Shown: one piece after another, positions 1 to 9,492 of the stretch
Position numbering within the stretch: position 1 is the stretch's first letter
How the letters are laid out: each line of letters opens with the position of its first letter
Assembly (NCBI GenBank): GCA_021200895.1
Contig: JAJQFX010000136.1
Coordinates: 1 to 10,268, forward strand
Direction of reading: 5' to 3'
DNA: 10,268 bases
Source: Clostridiales bacterium
GTDB lineage: Bacteria; Bacillota; Clostridia; Oscillospirales; Oscillospiraceae
The notes under the pieces: generated by a model
What the model was told of the DNA's origin: nothing
What the model saw: only the letters and a program-made list of their open reading frames with translations
Databases searched by the model: none
Translations under genes and position numbers: made by a program

Positions 1-93
1 AGCATATTTGAGGCTGATGCGGTTAGGTGAGATTAAATCAGAGGTTCCCTAAAACGTTTTGCAAATTTTGAAGGATAGAAGGAGCGTCCGGAT

Positions 94-903
94 ATGCTGA
101 AGGACATTACGCTGGGCCAATATTTTCCGGGGGACTCGGTGGTGCATCGCCTGGATCCCAGGACGAAGCTGATTTTGGTCGTGGTCTACATCGTGGCCCT
201 GTTTCTGGCGGAGAGCTTTCTGACCTATGCCATCATGTTTCTGATTTTGGCCGGTTGCATTCACGCCTCCAAGGTGGGGGTGAAGCCCATCGTCCGGGGG
301 ATGCGGCCGGTACTGATCATTCTGATTTTCACCGGTGTGCTGAACCTGTTTTACGCCACCGGCGGGGTGGAGCTGGTTCACATCGGCTTTATCCACATCT
401 ACAGCGAGGGCGTCAAGACGGCGGTATTCATGGTGGCCCGCATTATGATGCTGATTTCCGGCACCTTTCTGCTGACCTATACCACCTCCCCCATCCAGCT
501 GACGGACGCCATTGAGAGCCTGCTGGGGCCGCTGAAGAAGCTCCATGTGCCGGTGCATGACCTGGCGATGATGATGTCCATTGCCCTGCGGTTCATCCCC
601 ACCCTGATTGAGGAGACGGATAAAATCATGTCCGCCCAGAAGGCCCGTGGGGCGGACTTCGAGACGGGCAGCCTCATTGACCGGGCTAAGGCCATGGTGC
701 CGTTGCTGGTGCCGCTGTTCATCTCGGCCTTCCGCCGAGCGGACGAACTGGCGACGGCCATGGAGTGCCGCTGCTATCACGGCGGCCAGGGCCGCACCCG
801 GCTGCACCGGCTGAAATACGTCAGGAACGACTATGCCGCTATGGTGGGCGGGCTGGCCCTGTGCGTCCTGGTGGGTGTGCTGGGCGTGGGCTACGGGCTG
901 TGA
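94..903 (+). CDS. ecfT: Energy-coupling factor (ECF) transporter transmembrane subunit EcfT
   Basis: This 269-residue protein is the membrane scaffold of an ECF-type vitamin or micronutrient importer. It links the substrate-binding S component to the EcfA ATPase pair in the cytoplasmic membrane. Hydrophobic segments are visible at about residues 26-58, 73-91, 109-131, 200-213 and 248-269. The cytoplasmic coupling helices carry the two family Ala/Cys-Arg-Gly/Cys motifs that touch the ATPases: A184-R185-G186 and C225-R226-C227. Length is typical of the family. The start is supported by AAGGAG at 79-84, nine bases before the ATG. The stop overlaps the truA start (ATGA), so the two are translationally coupled. 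In Firmicutes this gene usually follows ecfA1-ecfA2 and precedes truA; the ATPase genes would lie left of the window. The substrate cannot be told, because the T subunit is often shared among several S components. Confidence 0.95.
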   Translation: MLKDITLGQYFPGDSVVHRLDPRTKLILVVVYIVALFLAESFLTYAIMFLILAGCIHASKVGVKPIVRGMRPVLIILIFTGVLNLFYATGGVELVHIGFIHIYSEGVKTAVFMVARIMMLISGTFLLTYTTSPIQLTDAIESLLGPLKKLHVPVHDLAMMMSIALRFIPTLIEETDKIMSAQKARGADFETGSLIDRAKAMVPLLVPLFISAFRRADELATAMECRCYHGGQGRTRLHRLKYVRNDYAAMVGGLALCVLVGVLGVGYGL

Positions 904-1685
904 TGATGAGAAACATCGCCTTAAAGCTGATGTATGTGGGTACGGCCTACCACGGCTGGCAGCGGCAGAAGAACGCCATGACGGTACAGGAGATGCTGGA
1001 GACCTGTGTGGCCAAGGTGGTGAAGCACCCGGTCAAATTCACCGGGGCGGGGCGGACAGACGCCGGCGTCCACGCCGAGGTCTATATCGCAAACTTCCGC
1101 ACGAGCTGCAACATCCCCTGTGACCGGATGCCCCTGGCCTTTAACGCCCGGCTTCCGGGGGACATTGTGGTGCTGGCCGCCCGGCAGGTGTCGGAGGAGT
1201 TCAACGCCATCGGCTCCTGCCTCAGGAAGGAGTACACCTATCGGGTGTACAACTCCCGCATCCGCAACGCCTTTTATGTGGACCGGGCCTATTTTTACCC
1301 CAAGCGTTTGGACGAGGACTTTTTGCAGGATGCGGCGAACCGCTTCGTGGGCACCCACGACTTCTCCGCCGTCCGGGATGTGGGCACCCCCACCCGCACC
1401 AACGTCCGCACCATCTCCTACTTTACCGTCAGCCGGAGCGGGGACCTGATTGAACTGCGGGTCTGCGCGGACGGCTTTTTGTACAATCAGGTGCGCTGCA
1501 TGGTGGGCACCATCCTTTACGCGGCGGAGGGAAAGTTCTGCCCGGAGGATATTGACGGCATTTTGGCCCGGAAGAACCGCACCGAGGCAGGCCCTACTGC
1601 GCCGCCGGAGGGCCTGTATATGACGAAGCTCTGGTATCGGGAGCCGGTGGGGCTGGAGACAGACCCAGTGGACGGCGGGGCGTGA
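903..1685 (+). CDS. truA: tRNA pseudouridine(38-40) synthase TruA
   Basis: This 260-residue enzyme converts uridines 38, 39 and 40 in the anticodon arm of tRNAs to pseudouridine. The diagnostic catalytic segment GAGRTDAGVHA is at residues 48-58, with the nucleophilic aspartate at D53. Further family signatures are KEYTYRVYN, VGTHDFSAV and the C-terminal GFLYNQVRCMVGTI. Length matches the family (about 245-270). The ATG at 903 overlaps the ecfT stop; a second ATG at 906 is equally possible. Neither has a strong Shine-Dalgarno sequence, so translation probably depends on ribosomes finishing ecfT. An open frame extends further upstream into ecfT, but those extra residues do not resemble TruA and were rejected. 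The gene ends 37 bases before the next gene. Confidence 0.97.
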   Translation: MMRNIALKLMYVGTAYHGWQRQKNAMTVQEMLETCVAKVVKHPVKFTGAGRTDAGVHAEVYIANFRTSCNIPCDRMPLAFNARLPGDIVVLAARQVSEEFNAIGSCLRKEYTYRVYNSRIRNAFYVDRAYFYPKRLDEDFLQDAANRFVGTHDFSAVRDVGTPTRTNVRTISYFTVSRSGDLIELRVCADGFLYNQVRCMVGTILYAAEGKFCPEDIDGILARKNRTEAGPTAPPEGLYMTKLWYREPVGLETDPVDGGA

Positions 1686-1722
1686 TTGCCGCCTTTCATC
1701 AGGCGGGAAAGGGAGCGCAGCT

Positions 1723-2916
1723 ATGACAGGGAAACGACTGAAAAAGAAAAAACAAACCGCGACGGGGCCCAAGCCGCTGCCGATTCCTGTCCGTGTGCTG
1801 GTGCGGCTGATTGCCATCATCGTGACCTGCGTAATGGTGCTGGGGGCGGTGCTCTTTATCGTGTATCGGGACACCGTCACGCTGGACGGTGTGGTGCGCT
1901 ACTTCCTGTATCGGAACATTGAGCGGGATGAGGACGGCGAGGCCCAGGACTTCACCTTCAGCACCGACGCGGCGGATGCCTACGCCATGGCGGGGGATGA
2001 TTTGGTGATTTGTGCCACCAACTCCGTCCAGGTGTACTCCCTCTCCGGCAGCCAGCTGCTGGAGGAGTCGGTACAATACACCACGCCGGTGGCCCTGGCG
2101 GAAGGGGATACCGCAGTGGTTTATGACCTGGGCGGCAACGACCTGATGGTGATACAGGGGGAGGAAATCGTCTTTTCCTACAGCACAGAGACGAATTACG
2201 CCATTCTGGGCGCACGGCTGAACGAGAACGGCTACCTGACGGTCATTGAAGAGGCCGCCGGGTATAAGGCTGCAGTCACGGTGTTCGACGACGGCTATGA
2301 CCCGGTGCTAAAGGAAAACCTCTCCAGCGCCTATGTCATGGATGCGCTGGTGTCCCCGGACAACGGCACCCTGGCCGTTGTCACCATCGGGCAGGAGGAC
2401 ACCTCCTTTGCCAACTATCTGGAGCTGTACGAGTGCGCCACCGGGGAGAAGCTGGTGGGGCTGAATCTGGGTTCCGATACGGTGCTTGACCTGTACTGGA
2501 CGGGGGATACCATCCGCATCCAGACGGAGAGCGGGATTCTGCTGGTGGACGGCGACGGTGCACTGCTGAACAGCTGGTCGGACAGCACCCAGTATCTGCA
2601 AAATTTTGCCATCAACGGTCTGGACTTTTCCGTGGAGCTGATGGGGAAATATAAGGCGGGCAGCATGGGCCAGCTGATGGTCATTGACGAAAACGGGGAC
2701 GAGTATGCTTCCAGAGCCATCAAGGAGGAGGTGCTGTCCGTGTCGGTGGCGGGGCGGTATATCGCGGTGCTGACGGCAAACCGACTGATGATTTTCACCC
2801 GGGATTTGGACGAGTATGCCTCCATCGCCAACGGCGGCGAGACGACGGTGCTGATGCGCACCGACGGCTCCGCCATGCTGATCGGGGGCGGCAACGCCCA
2901 CCTGTGTGTGCCGTGA
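1723..2916 (+). CDS. Membrane-anchored DUF5711-like protein, function unknown
   Basis: This 397-residue protein starts with a lysine/arginine-rich cytoplasmic tail (residues 1-24), followed by one transmembrane helix at about 25-48. The rest (about 49-397) is predicted to lie outside the cell. The outer part is rich in short hydrophobic beta-strand-like runs alternating with Gly/Asp turns (for example GDDLVICATNSVQVYSLSG, DTAVVYDLGGNDL, SVAGRYIAVLTANRLMIF). This suggests a beta-propeller of WD40 or PQQ-binding type. The arrangement resembles the DUF5711 family of Clostridia, assigned from memory of the pattern. No catalytic motif is apparent. The ATG at 1723 has GGGAG at 1711-1715, seven bases upstream. 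It is co-directional with truA and probably ends that transcription unit. It might be a sensor or an envelope scaffold, but nothing in the sequence decides this. Confidence 0.8.
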   Translation: MTGKRLKKKKQTATGPKPLPIPVRVLVRLIAIIVTCVMVLGAVLFIVYRDTVTLDGVVRYFLYRNIERDEDGEAQDFTFSTDAADAYAMAGDDLVICATNSVQVYSLSGSQLLEESVQYTTPVALAEGDTAVVYDLGGNDLMVIQGEEIVFSYSTETNYAILGARLNENGYLTVIEEAAGYKAAVTVFDDGYDPVLKENLSSAYVMDALVSPDNGTLAVVTIGQEDTSFANYLELYECATGEKLVGLNLGSDTVLDLYWTGDTIRIQTESGILLVDGDGALLNSWSDSTQYLQNFAINGLDFSVELMGKYKAGSMGQLMVIDENGDEYASRAIKEEVLSVSVAGRYIAVLTANRLMIFTRDLDEYASIANGGETTVLMRTDGSAMLIGGGNAHLCVP

Positions 2917-2935
2917 TGGCGGAAGGACAGAGAAG

Positions 2936-2968
2936 AATTTGCGGTTTTTTCAGAAAAAATTTGCGATT
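2936..2968 (+). repeat. Imperfect direct repeat upstream of the clp promoter
   Basis: AATTTGCGGTT (2936-2946) and AATTTGCGATT (2958-2968) match at 10 of 11 positions. They start 22 bases apart, about two turns of the helix, on the same face of the DNA. The right copy lies about -40 to -50 relative to the expected clp transcription start. A TTTTTT-CAG-AAAAAA tract lies between and partly within the copies, and could act as an UP element. It could be an operator or chance in an AT-rich spacer. Confidence 0.5.
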
Positions 2969-2992
2969 GGACATAAAATATTCATAACCCCG

Positions 2993-3001
2993 TGTTATAA
3001 T
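2993..3001 (+). promoter_or_regulatory. Extended -10 promoter for the clp operon
   Basis: A perfect extended -10 element, TGT-TATAAT, lies at 2993-3001 in an AT-rich gap between two GC-rich genes. No good -35 box exists at the 16-18 base distance (the sequence there is ATAAAA). TTGGAC at 2967-2972 is too far away, with a 23-base spacer. Extended -10 promoters can work without a consensus -35. Transcription would start near 3008, giving a leader of about 62 bases before the ATG at 3070. I see no CtsR heptamer repeat (GGTCAAA) and no CIRCE element. Confidence 0.75.
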
Positions 3002-3016
3002 GGGTAGGAAAAAAAG

Positions 3017-3049
3017 GGGGGAGGGAACCCCCAGGTGTACAGGAGTACA
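3017..3049 (+). promoter_or_regulatory. Two small inverted repeats in the clp leader
   Basis: The leader holds two consecutive dyads. GGGGG (3017-3021) can pair with CCCCC (3028-3032) around a six-base loop. TGTAC (3036-3040) can pair with GTACA (3045-3049) around the loop AGGA. They lie between the predicted start of transcription and the Shine-Dalgarno sequence at 3056-3061. They could be RNA hairpins affecting translation or stability, or a DNA-binding site. The stems are only five base pairs each, so the case is weak. Confidence 0.35.
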
Positions 3050-3055
3050 AACGCC

Positions 3056-3061
3056 AAGGAG
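3056..3061 (+). promoter_or_regulatory. Ribosome binding site that decides the clp start
   Basis: AAGGAG at 3056-3061 lies only two bases before an ATG at 3064 but eight bases before a second in-frame ATG at 3070. Eight bases is the normal spacing, so 3070 is the likely start and the first two residues of the longer frame are probably untranslated. Confidence 0.7.
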
Positions 3062-3069
3062 TAATGAAA

Positions 3070-5637
<2,568 letters not shown>

Positions 5638-5669
5638 TGTACTGTAAATTGTTGGAAAGATGTGAAAAA

Positions 5670-6890
5670 ATGACTGTTTGTGAACGCTTTTTGCGCTATG
5701 TGTCCTTTGATACCCAGTCGGACGGCGAGAGCCAGACCGTTCCCAGCACCGCCAAGCAGTTGGCCCTGGCTCAGGAGCTGCGGCAGGAACTGGCCGCGCT
5801 GGGCCTGGAGGACGTAAAGGTGGACGAGTTTGGCCGGGTATACGGCCACCTGCCCGCCACCCCCGGCTGCGAGGAACTGCCCGGCCTGGGGCTGATCGCC
5901 CATATGGATACGGCGGGGGAGGAGAGCGGCGCCAACGTGAAGCCCCGCATCGTGGACTACCAGGGGGGCGACATCGTCCTGAACGAGGCGCTGGGCACCG
6001 TCCTGTCCCCCAGGGAGTTCCCCAGCCTGAACCGGTATGTGGGGAACCACCTCATTGTCACCGACGGCACCACCCTGTTGGGGGCGGACGATAAGGCCGG
6101 CGTGGCGGAAATCGTCAGCGCCGTAGCCTGGCTGGCGGAGCATCCGGAGGCAGCCCACCGGGTGGTCTATGTGGCCTTCACCCCGGATGAGGAGATTGGC
6201 CGCGGCGCAGACCACTTTGACTTTGACTACTTCCAGGTGCCGTATGCCTACACCGTGGACGGCGGCGAGCTGGGCGGGCTGGAGTATGAGAACTTCAACG
6301 CCGCCGCCGCGAAAATCACCATCCGGGGCCGCAGCATCCACCCCGGCGCGGCCAAGAACAAGATGGTGAACGCCGTCCTCCTGGCCTCCGAACTGATTCA
6401 AATGCTGCCTCCGGCAGAGACCCCGGCCCACACAGAGGGCTATGAGGGCTTCTACCATGTGGGCGGCATCAAGGGGGACACCAGTTCCGCCACGGTGCGC
6501 ATGATTATTCGCGACCATGACCGGGCCAGCTTTGAGGCCCGCAAAGCCTACCTGGAGCAGGTGGTGGCCTTCCTGAACGCCAAGTACGGCGAGGAGCGGT
6601 TCACCCTGGAGCTGCGGGATTCCTACTATAACATGAAGTCCTGCATCGAACCCCATATGGAGCTGATCGAGCGGGCGGAGCAGGCGTTCCTGGATGCGGG
6701 GGTGCAGCCCTGTACCGTCCCCATTCGGGGCGGCACCGACGGAGCACGGCTGAGTTATGAGGGGTTGCCCTGCCCCAACCTGTCCGTCGGCGGCGTCAAC
6801 TATCACGGCCTGTATGAGTACATCCCGGTGGAGGCCATGGAGGCCATGGTGCAGGTGCTGGTGAACCTGGTGCGGGCGGATGGCCGATAA
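5670..6890 (+). CDS. pepT: Peptidase T (tripeptide aminopeptidase)
   Basis: This 406-residue cytoplasmic metallopeptidase of the M20 family removes the N-terminal residue from tripeptides. The dinuclear zinc site is intact. H78 and D80 lie in AHMDTA, D140 in GADDKAG, E174-E175 in TPDEEIGRGA, D197 in VDGGELGG and H379 in NYHGLYEYIP. These numbers match the well-studied enterobacterial PepT to within one residue, which supports the start at 5670. That start has GGAAAG at 5654-5659. In-frame starts at 5634 (GTG) and 5637 (ATG, overlapping the clp stop) would add 11-12 residues but have no Shine-Dalgarno sequence and no family support. The gene begins 32 bases after clp and overlaps mnmA by 11 bases. 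Its position suggests that it finishes peptides released by the Clp protease, which is inference. Confidence 0.95.
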   Translation: MTVCERFLRYVSFDTQSDGESQTVPSTAKQLALAQELRQELAALGLEDVKVDEFGRVYGHLPATPGCEELPGLGLIAHMDTAGEESGANVKPRIVDYQGGDIVLNEALGTVLSPREFPSLNRYVGNHLIVTDGTTLLGADDKAGVAEIVSAVAWLAEHPEAAHRVVYVAFTPDEEIGRGADHFDFDYFQVPYAYTVDGGELGGLEYENFNAAAAKITIRGRSIHPGAAKNKMVNAVLLASELIQMLPPAETPAHTEGYEGFYHVGGIKGDTSSATVRMIIRDHDRASFEARKAYLEQVVAFLNAKYGEERFTLELRDSYYNMKSCIEPHMELIERAEQAFLDAGVQPCTVPIRGGTDGARLSYEGLPCPNLSVGGVNYHGLYEYIPVEAMEAMVQVLVNLVRADGR

Positions 6891-7965
6891 CAGCGTACTG
6901 GTGGGAATGTCCGGAGGCGTGGACAGTTCGGTGGCCGCCGCCCTGCTGCTGGAGCAGGGATACGGGGTAACGGGCTGCACCATGCACCTCTTTGGCAACG
7001 ACGCGCTGGGGGTAGGGCAGGAATCCACCTGCTGTAGCCTCAGCGACGTGGAGGACGCCCGCCGGGTGTGCTGGAAGCTGGGCATTGCCCACTATGTGCT
7101 GAACTTCAAGGAGCAGTTCCGCCGGGAAGTTATGCAGGACTTTGCGGAGAGTTATCTCCGGGGGGAGACCCCCAACCCCTGCATCCGCTGCAACGGGGAG
7201 CTGAAGTTCGGCGCCATGCTCCACCGCGGGGCAGAGTTGGGGCTGGACTATGTGGCCACAGGGCACTATGCCCGCATTGAGAAGGCCGGAGACCGTTACC
7301 TGCTGAAAAAAGCGGCGGACGGGCAAAAGGATCAGACCTACTTCCTCTATAACCTGACCCAGGCGCAGCTGGCCCATACCCTGATGCCCCTGGGTGGGCT
7401 GACCAAGGAGGAGGTGCGGCAAATCGCGGAGCAGCATGGCTTCCTGAACGCGAAGAAGGGGGACAGCCAGGACATCTGCTTTGTGCCGGACGGAGACTAT
7501 GGGGCCTTTATCGAACGATTTACCGGCCAAACCTGCCCGCCGGGGGACTTTATCGACCGGGATGGTAACGTGCTGGGCAGGCACAGGGGCCATATCCGCT
7601 ACACCCTGGGCCAGCGGAAGGGGCTGGAGATTGCCCTGGGCCAACGGGCCTATGTGACGGCCAAAGACCCTGAACGGAATACCGTCACCCTGGGGCGCAA
7701 CGAGGAGCTGTTTTCTGTCGGCCTGGAGGCCAGAGGGCTGAACCTGATTGCCTGTGACCGGCTGGACAGCCCCACCCGCTGCACGGTGAAGATTCGCCAC
7801 AGCCGCCAGGAGGCCCCCGCCACCGCCGTCCAAACCGGGGAGCGCACCCTGGAGGTGCGGTTTGACCAGCCCCAGCGGGCGGTCACGCCGGGGCAGGCCG
7901 TGGTGCTGTACAGTGATGAGGTCGTCCTGGGCGGGGCGACCATTGACAGAGCGATTCAGCGATAA
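6880..7965 (+). CDS. mnmA: tRNA-specific 2-thiouridylase MnmA
   Basis: This 361-residue enzyme adds sulfur to C2 of the wobble uridine (U34) of Lys, Glu and Gln tRNAs, using ATP and a persulfide donor. The N-terminal PP-loop SGGVDSS (residues 11-17) binds ATP. The two catalytic cysteines are present: C101 in NPCIRCN and C200 in SQDICFVPDGDY. The tRNA-binding segment GQKDQTYFLYNL and the C-terminal beta-barrel (about 250-361) are also present. Length is typical. The ATG at 6880 lies inside the end of pepT (11-base overlap), so the two are translationally coupled. The stop codon is part of the Shine-Dalgarno sequence of the next gene. The usual cysteine desulfurase partner is not in the window. 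Confidence 0.97.
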   Translation: MADNSVLVGMSGGVDSSVAAALLLEQGYGVTGCTMHLFGNDALGVGQESTCCSLSDVEDARRVCWKLGIAHYVLNFKEQFRREVMQDFAESYLRGETPNPCIRCNGELKFGAMLHRGAELGLDYVATGHYARIEKAGDRYLLKKAADGQKDQTYFLYNLTQAQLAHTLMPLGGLTKEEVRQIAEQHGFLNAKKGDSQDICFVPDGDYGAFIERFTGQTCPPGDFIDRDGNVLGRHRGHIRYTLGQRKGLEIALGQRAYVTAKDPERNTVTLGRNEELFSVGLEARGLNLIACDRLDSPTRCTVKIRHSRQEAPATAVQTGERTLEVRFDQPQRAVTPGQAVVLYSDEVVLGGATIDRAIQR

Positions 7966-7978
7966 GGAGGAATTTGCG

Positions 7979-8554
7979 ATGATGCCCACGAGAGACGAGG
8001 CTTTTGCCCTGGTGAAGGAATACAATCAGGAGCCCTTCCACATCCGCCACGCCCTGACGGTGGAGGGCGCTATGCGTTCCTTCGCCCGCAGCCTGGGCTA
8101 TGGGGACGAGGAGGAGTTCTGGGGCATCGTGGGGCTGACCCACGACCTGGACTTTGAGCGCTACCCGGAGGAGCACTGCGTCAAGAGCCAGGAGATCATG
8201 CGCCAGCAGGGCTGGGACGAGCGGCTGATTCACGCCACCGCCAGCCACGGCTACGGTCTGTGCTGCGACATCAAGCCGGAGCATGAGATGGAGAAGGTGC
8301 TGTTCGCCTGCGACGAGCTGACCGGCCTGATTTACGCGGCGGCGCTGATGCGCCCCAGCAAGAGCGTACAGGACATGGAGCTGAAAAGCATTAAGAAGAA
8401 GTTCAAGGACAAGAAGTTTGCCGCCGGATGCAGCCGGGACGTTATCCTCCAGGGCGCGGAGATGCTGGGCTGGGAGCTGGGCGACCTGATGCAGCGCACC
8501 CTGGACGCCATGAAGGAGAGCGAAGCGGCCATCAACGCCTATTTTGAGGAGTAA
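7979..8554 (+). CDS. HD-domain predicted hydrolase, substrate unknown
   Basis: This 191-residue soluble protein belongs to the HD metal-dependent phosphohydrolase superfamily. Likely metal ligands are H24 (in FHIRHALTVEG), the H55-D56 doublet (in GLTHDLDFERYPEEH) and D112 (in CDELTGL). H66, H85 and H90 (in ASHGYG) are further conserved-looking histidines. I recognise the overall pattern, including ALMRPSKS and KKKFKDKKFAAGCSR, from a widespread family of predicted HD hydrolases in Clostridia whose substrate I do not know. The start at 7979 is set by AAGGAGG at 7964-7970, eight bases upstream and overlapping the mnmA stop. An upstream extension of the frame to 7862 lies inside mnmA and was rejected. 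The next gene's ribosome binding site overlaps its end. Confidence 0.9.
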   Translation: MMPTRDEAFALVKEYNQEPFHIRHALTVEGAMRSFARSLGYGDEEEFWGIVGLTHDLDFERYPEEHCVKSQEIMRQQGWDERLIHATASHGYGLCCDIKPEHEMEKVLFACDELTGLIYAAALMRPSKSVQDMELKSIKKKFKDKKFAAGCSRDVILQGAEMLGWELGDLMQRTLDAMKESEAAINAYFEE

Positions 8555-8558
8555 TACC

Positions 8559-9365
8559 ATGAAAAAGTCAAACGCCATGCGGCTATGCGCTGTGACACTG
8601 TCTCTGGCGCTGCTGCTTTTGGCAGGGGCGGGCTGCTCCAGTCAGGAGGACGCCGCCACCAATCAGGCCTCCTCCAGCGGCCTGACTGCGGAGGAATTTG
8701 AGTCTCTGGTGGAGAATGCCGAGACCTCAGCCACGGAATCCGAAGAGGAGGAGTCGGTGGACCCCTTTGAGGACATGACCGACGAGGAAATTGACGAGTA
8801 CTTCCAGGAGGCGGACGAGGGATACGACACCAGTGACGACCTGAACCTGACCGCCCTGGACGCAGAGGGCATTTCCCAGGTGGAGATGGTGACCTGGGAC
8901 GGCTATCTGCTGTATCTGCCCATTGTGGACACCTATGACGGCGAGCCGGACGTAATGCTGAACAACGACCATATCACGGACTTTGACCTGACATCCTCCG
9001 CCTACACCCTGACGGCGGAGAACATCGACGCCTCCACCAGGACGGTGCAGGAGGTGCTGCAAATCTCCATCGAGGGGTACTACGAGGCACTGGTGGAGCA
9101 GTACGGCTATGAGGAGACAACTGCCATGACCGGCATCACCTCCAATGAGGAAGGCGACGCTTACACCGCAGGCTTCGCCTACTACGATGAGGACTTGGAC
9201 GCGGAAATCGTGGTGCTGAACCTGATGTTTGCGGTGGAGGACAGCGACTGGTGCATCGCCTATGAAATGCTGTGCCAGCCCACTGCCCTGACGGCGGAGG
9301 ATTTGGCGGCCTTTGAAGCCATGTACGCCTATGCGGGGCTGGAACTGCCGGTCAGCCTGTCCTGA
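8559..9365 (+). CDS. Very acidic putative lipoprotein, function unknown
   Basis: This 268-residue protein begins with a lipoprotein signal peptide: KK, a hydrophobic core (residues 9-22) and the cleavage site LAGAG-C26, which fits the general prokaryotic lipobox although glycine at -3 is not the commonest residue. C26 would be lipidated and anchor the protein outside the membrane. A Ser/Glu/Asp-rich low-complexity stretch follows (about 27-100), then a compact domain (about 110-268) with many Tyr, Leu and Ile. By hand count the mature part has about 61 acidic residues, one arginine and no lysine. No catalytic motif or known family is apparent. The start has GAGGAG at 8546-8551, seven bases upstream and overlapping the end of the HD gene. 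The frame extends to 8544 but that would ignore this site. It is probably the last gene of the clp operon. Confidence 0.85.
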   Translation: MKKSNAMRLCAVTLSLALLLLAGAGCSSQEDAATNQASSSGLTAEEFESLVENAETSATESEEEESVDPFEDMTDEEIDEYFQEADEGYDTSDDLNLTALDAEGISQVEMVTWDGYLLYLPIVDTYDGEPDVMLNNDHITDFDLTSSAYTLTAENIDASTRTVQEVLQISIEGYYEALVEQYGYEETTAMTGITSNEEGDAYTAGFAYYDEDLDAEIVVLNLMFAVEDSDWCIAYEMLCQPTALTAEDLAAFEAMYAYAGLELPVSLS

Positions 9366-9408
9366 GCAAAAATCAGTAGAATTTATAACTGTAAAAATGA
9401 TATAGAGC

Positions 9409-9443
9409 AAAAAAGAGGGGGAGCGCTGCTCAAGCGCTCCCCC
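9409..9443 (-). terminator. Intrinsic terminator between convergent genes
   Basis: An 11-base-pair perfect stem (GGGGGAGCGCT, 9417-9427, with AGCGCTCCCCC, 9433-9443) has a five-base loop. On the minus strand it is followed by CTCTTTTTT (down to 9409), a good U-tract, so it ends transcription of the Nudix gene. On the plus strand only TTGTGCT follows, so it would terminate the lipoprotein operon less efficiently. Confidence 0.88.
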
Positions 9444-9492
9444 TTGTGCTGCTATGATGCTACGCGCCGCAGGCAGAACAGCTGCCCCTGGT

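Noticed and set aside
8..36. TTGAGG-N17-GATTAA as a promoter for ecfT.
   Set aside because: The -10 matches the consensus poorly, and ecfT is normally co-transcribed with upstream ecfA genes.
1..52. Possible C-terminal end of an upstream plus-strand gene such as ecfA2 (an open frame ending with TAA at 50-52, another ending with TGA at 28-30).
   Set aside because: Only 9-16 residues are visible, two frames are equally open and neither resembles a known EcfA end. The usual gene order makes an ecfA gene upstream likely, but the sequence here does not show it.
2941..2960. TTTTTT-CAG-AAAAAA inverted repeat as a terminator after the DUF5711-like gene.
   Set aside because: The stem is only A-T pairs and no U-tract follows; it is better read as an AT-rich upstream element of the clp promoter.
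7971..7980. A third AATTTGCGAT copy, in front of the HD-domain gene.
   Set aside because: It forms the spacer between Shine-Dalgarno sequence and start codon and has no -10 box downstream, so it is probably coincidental.
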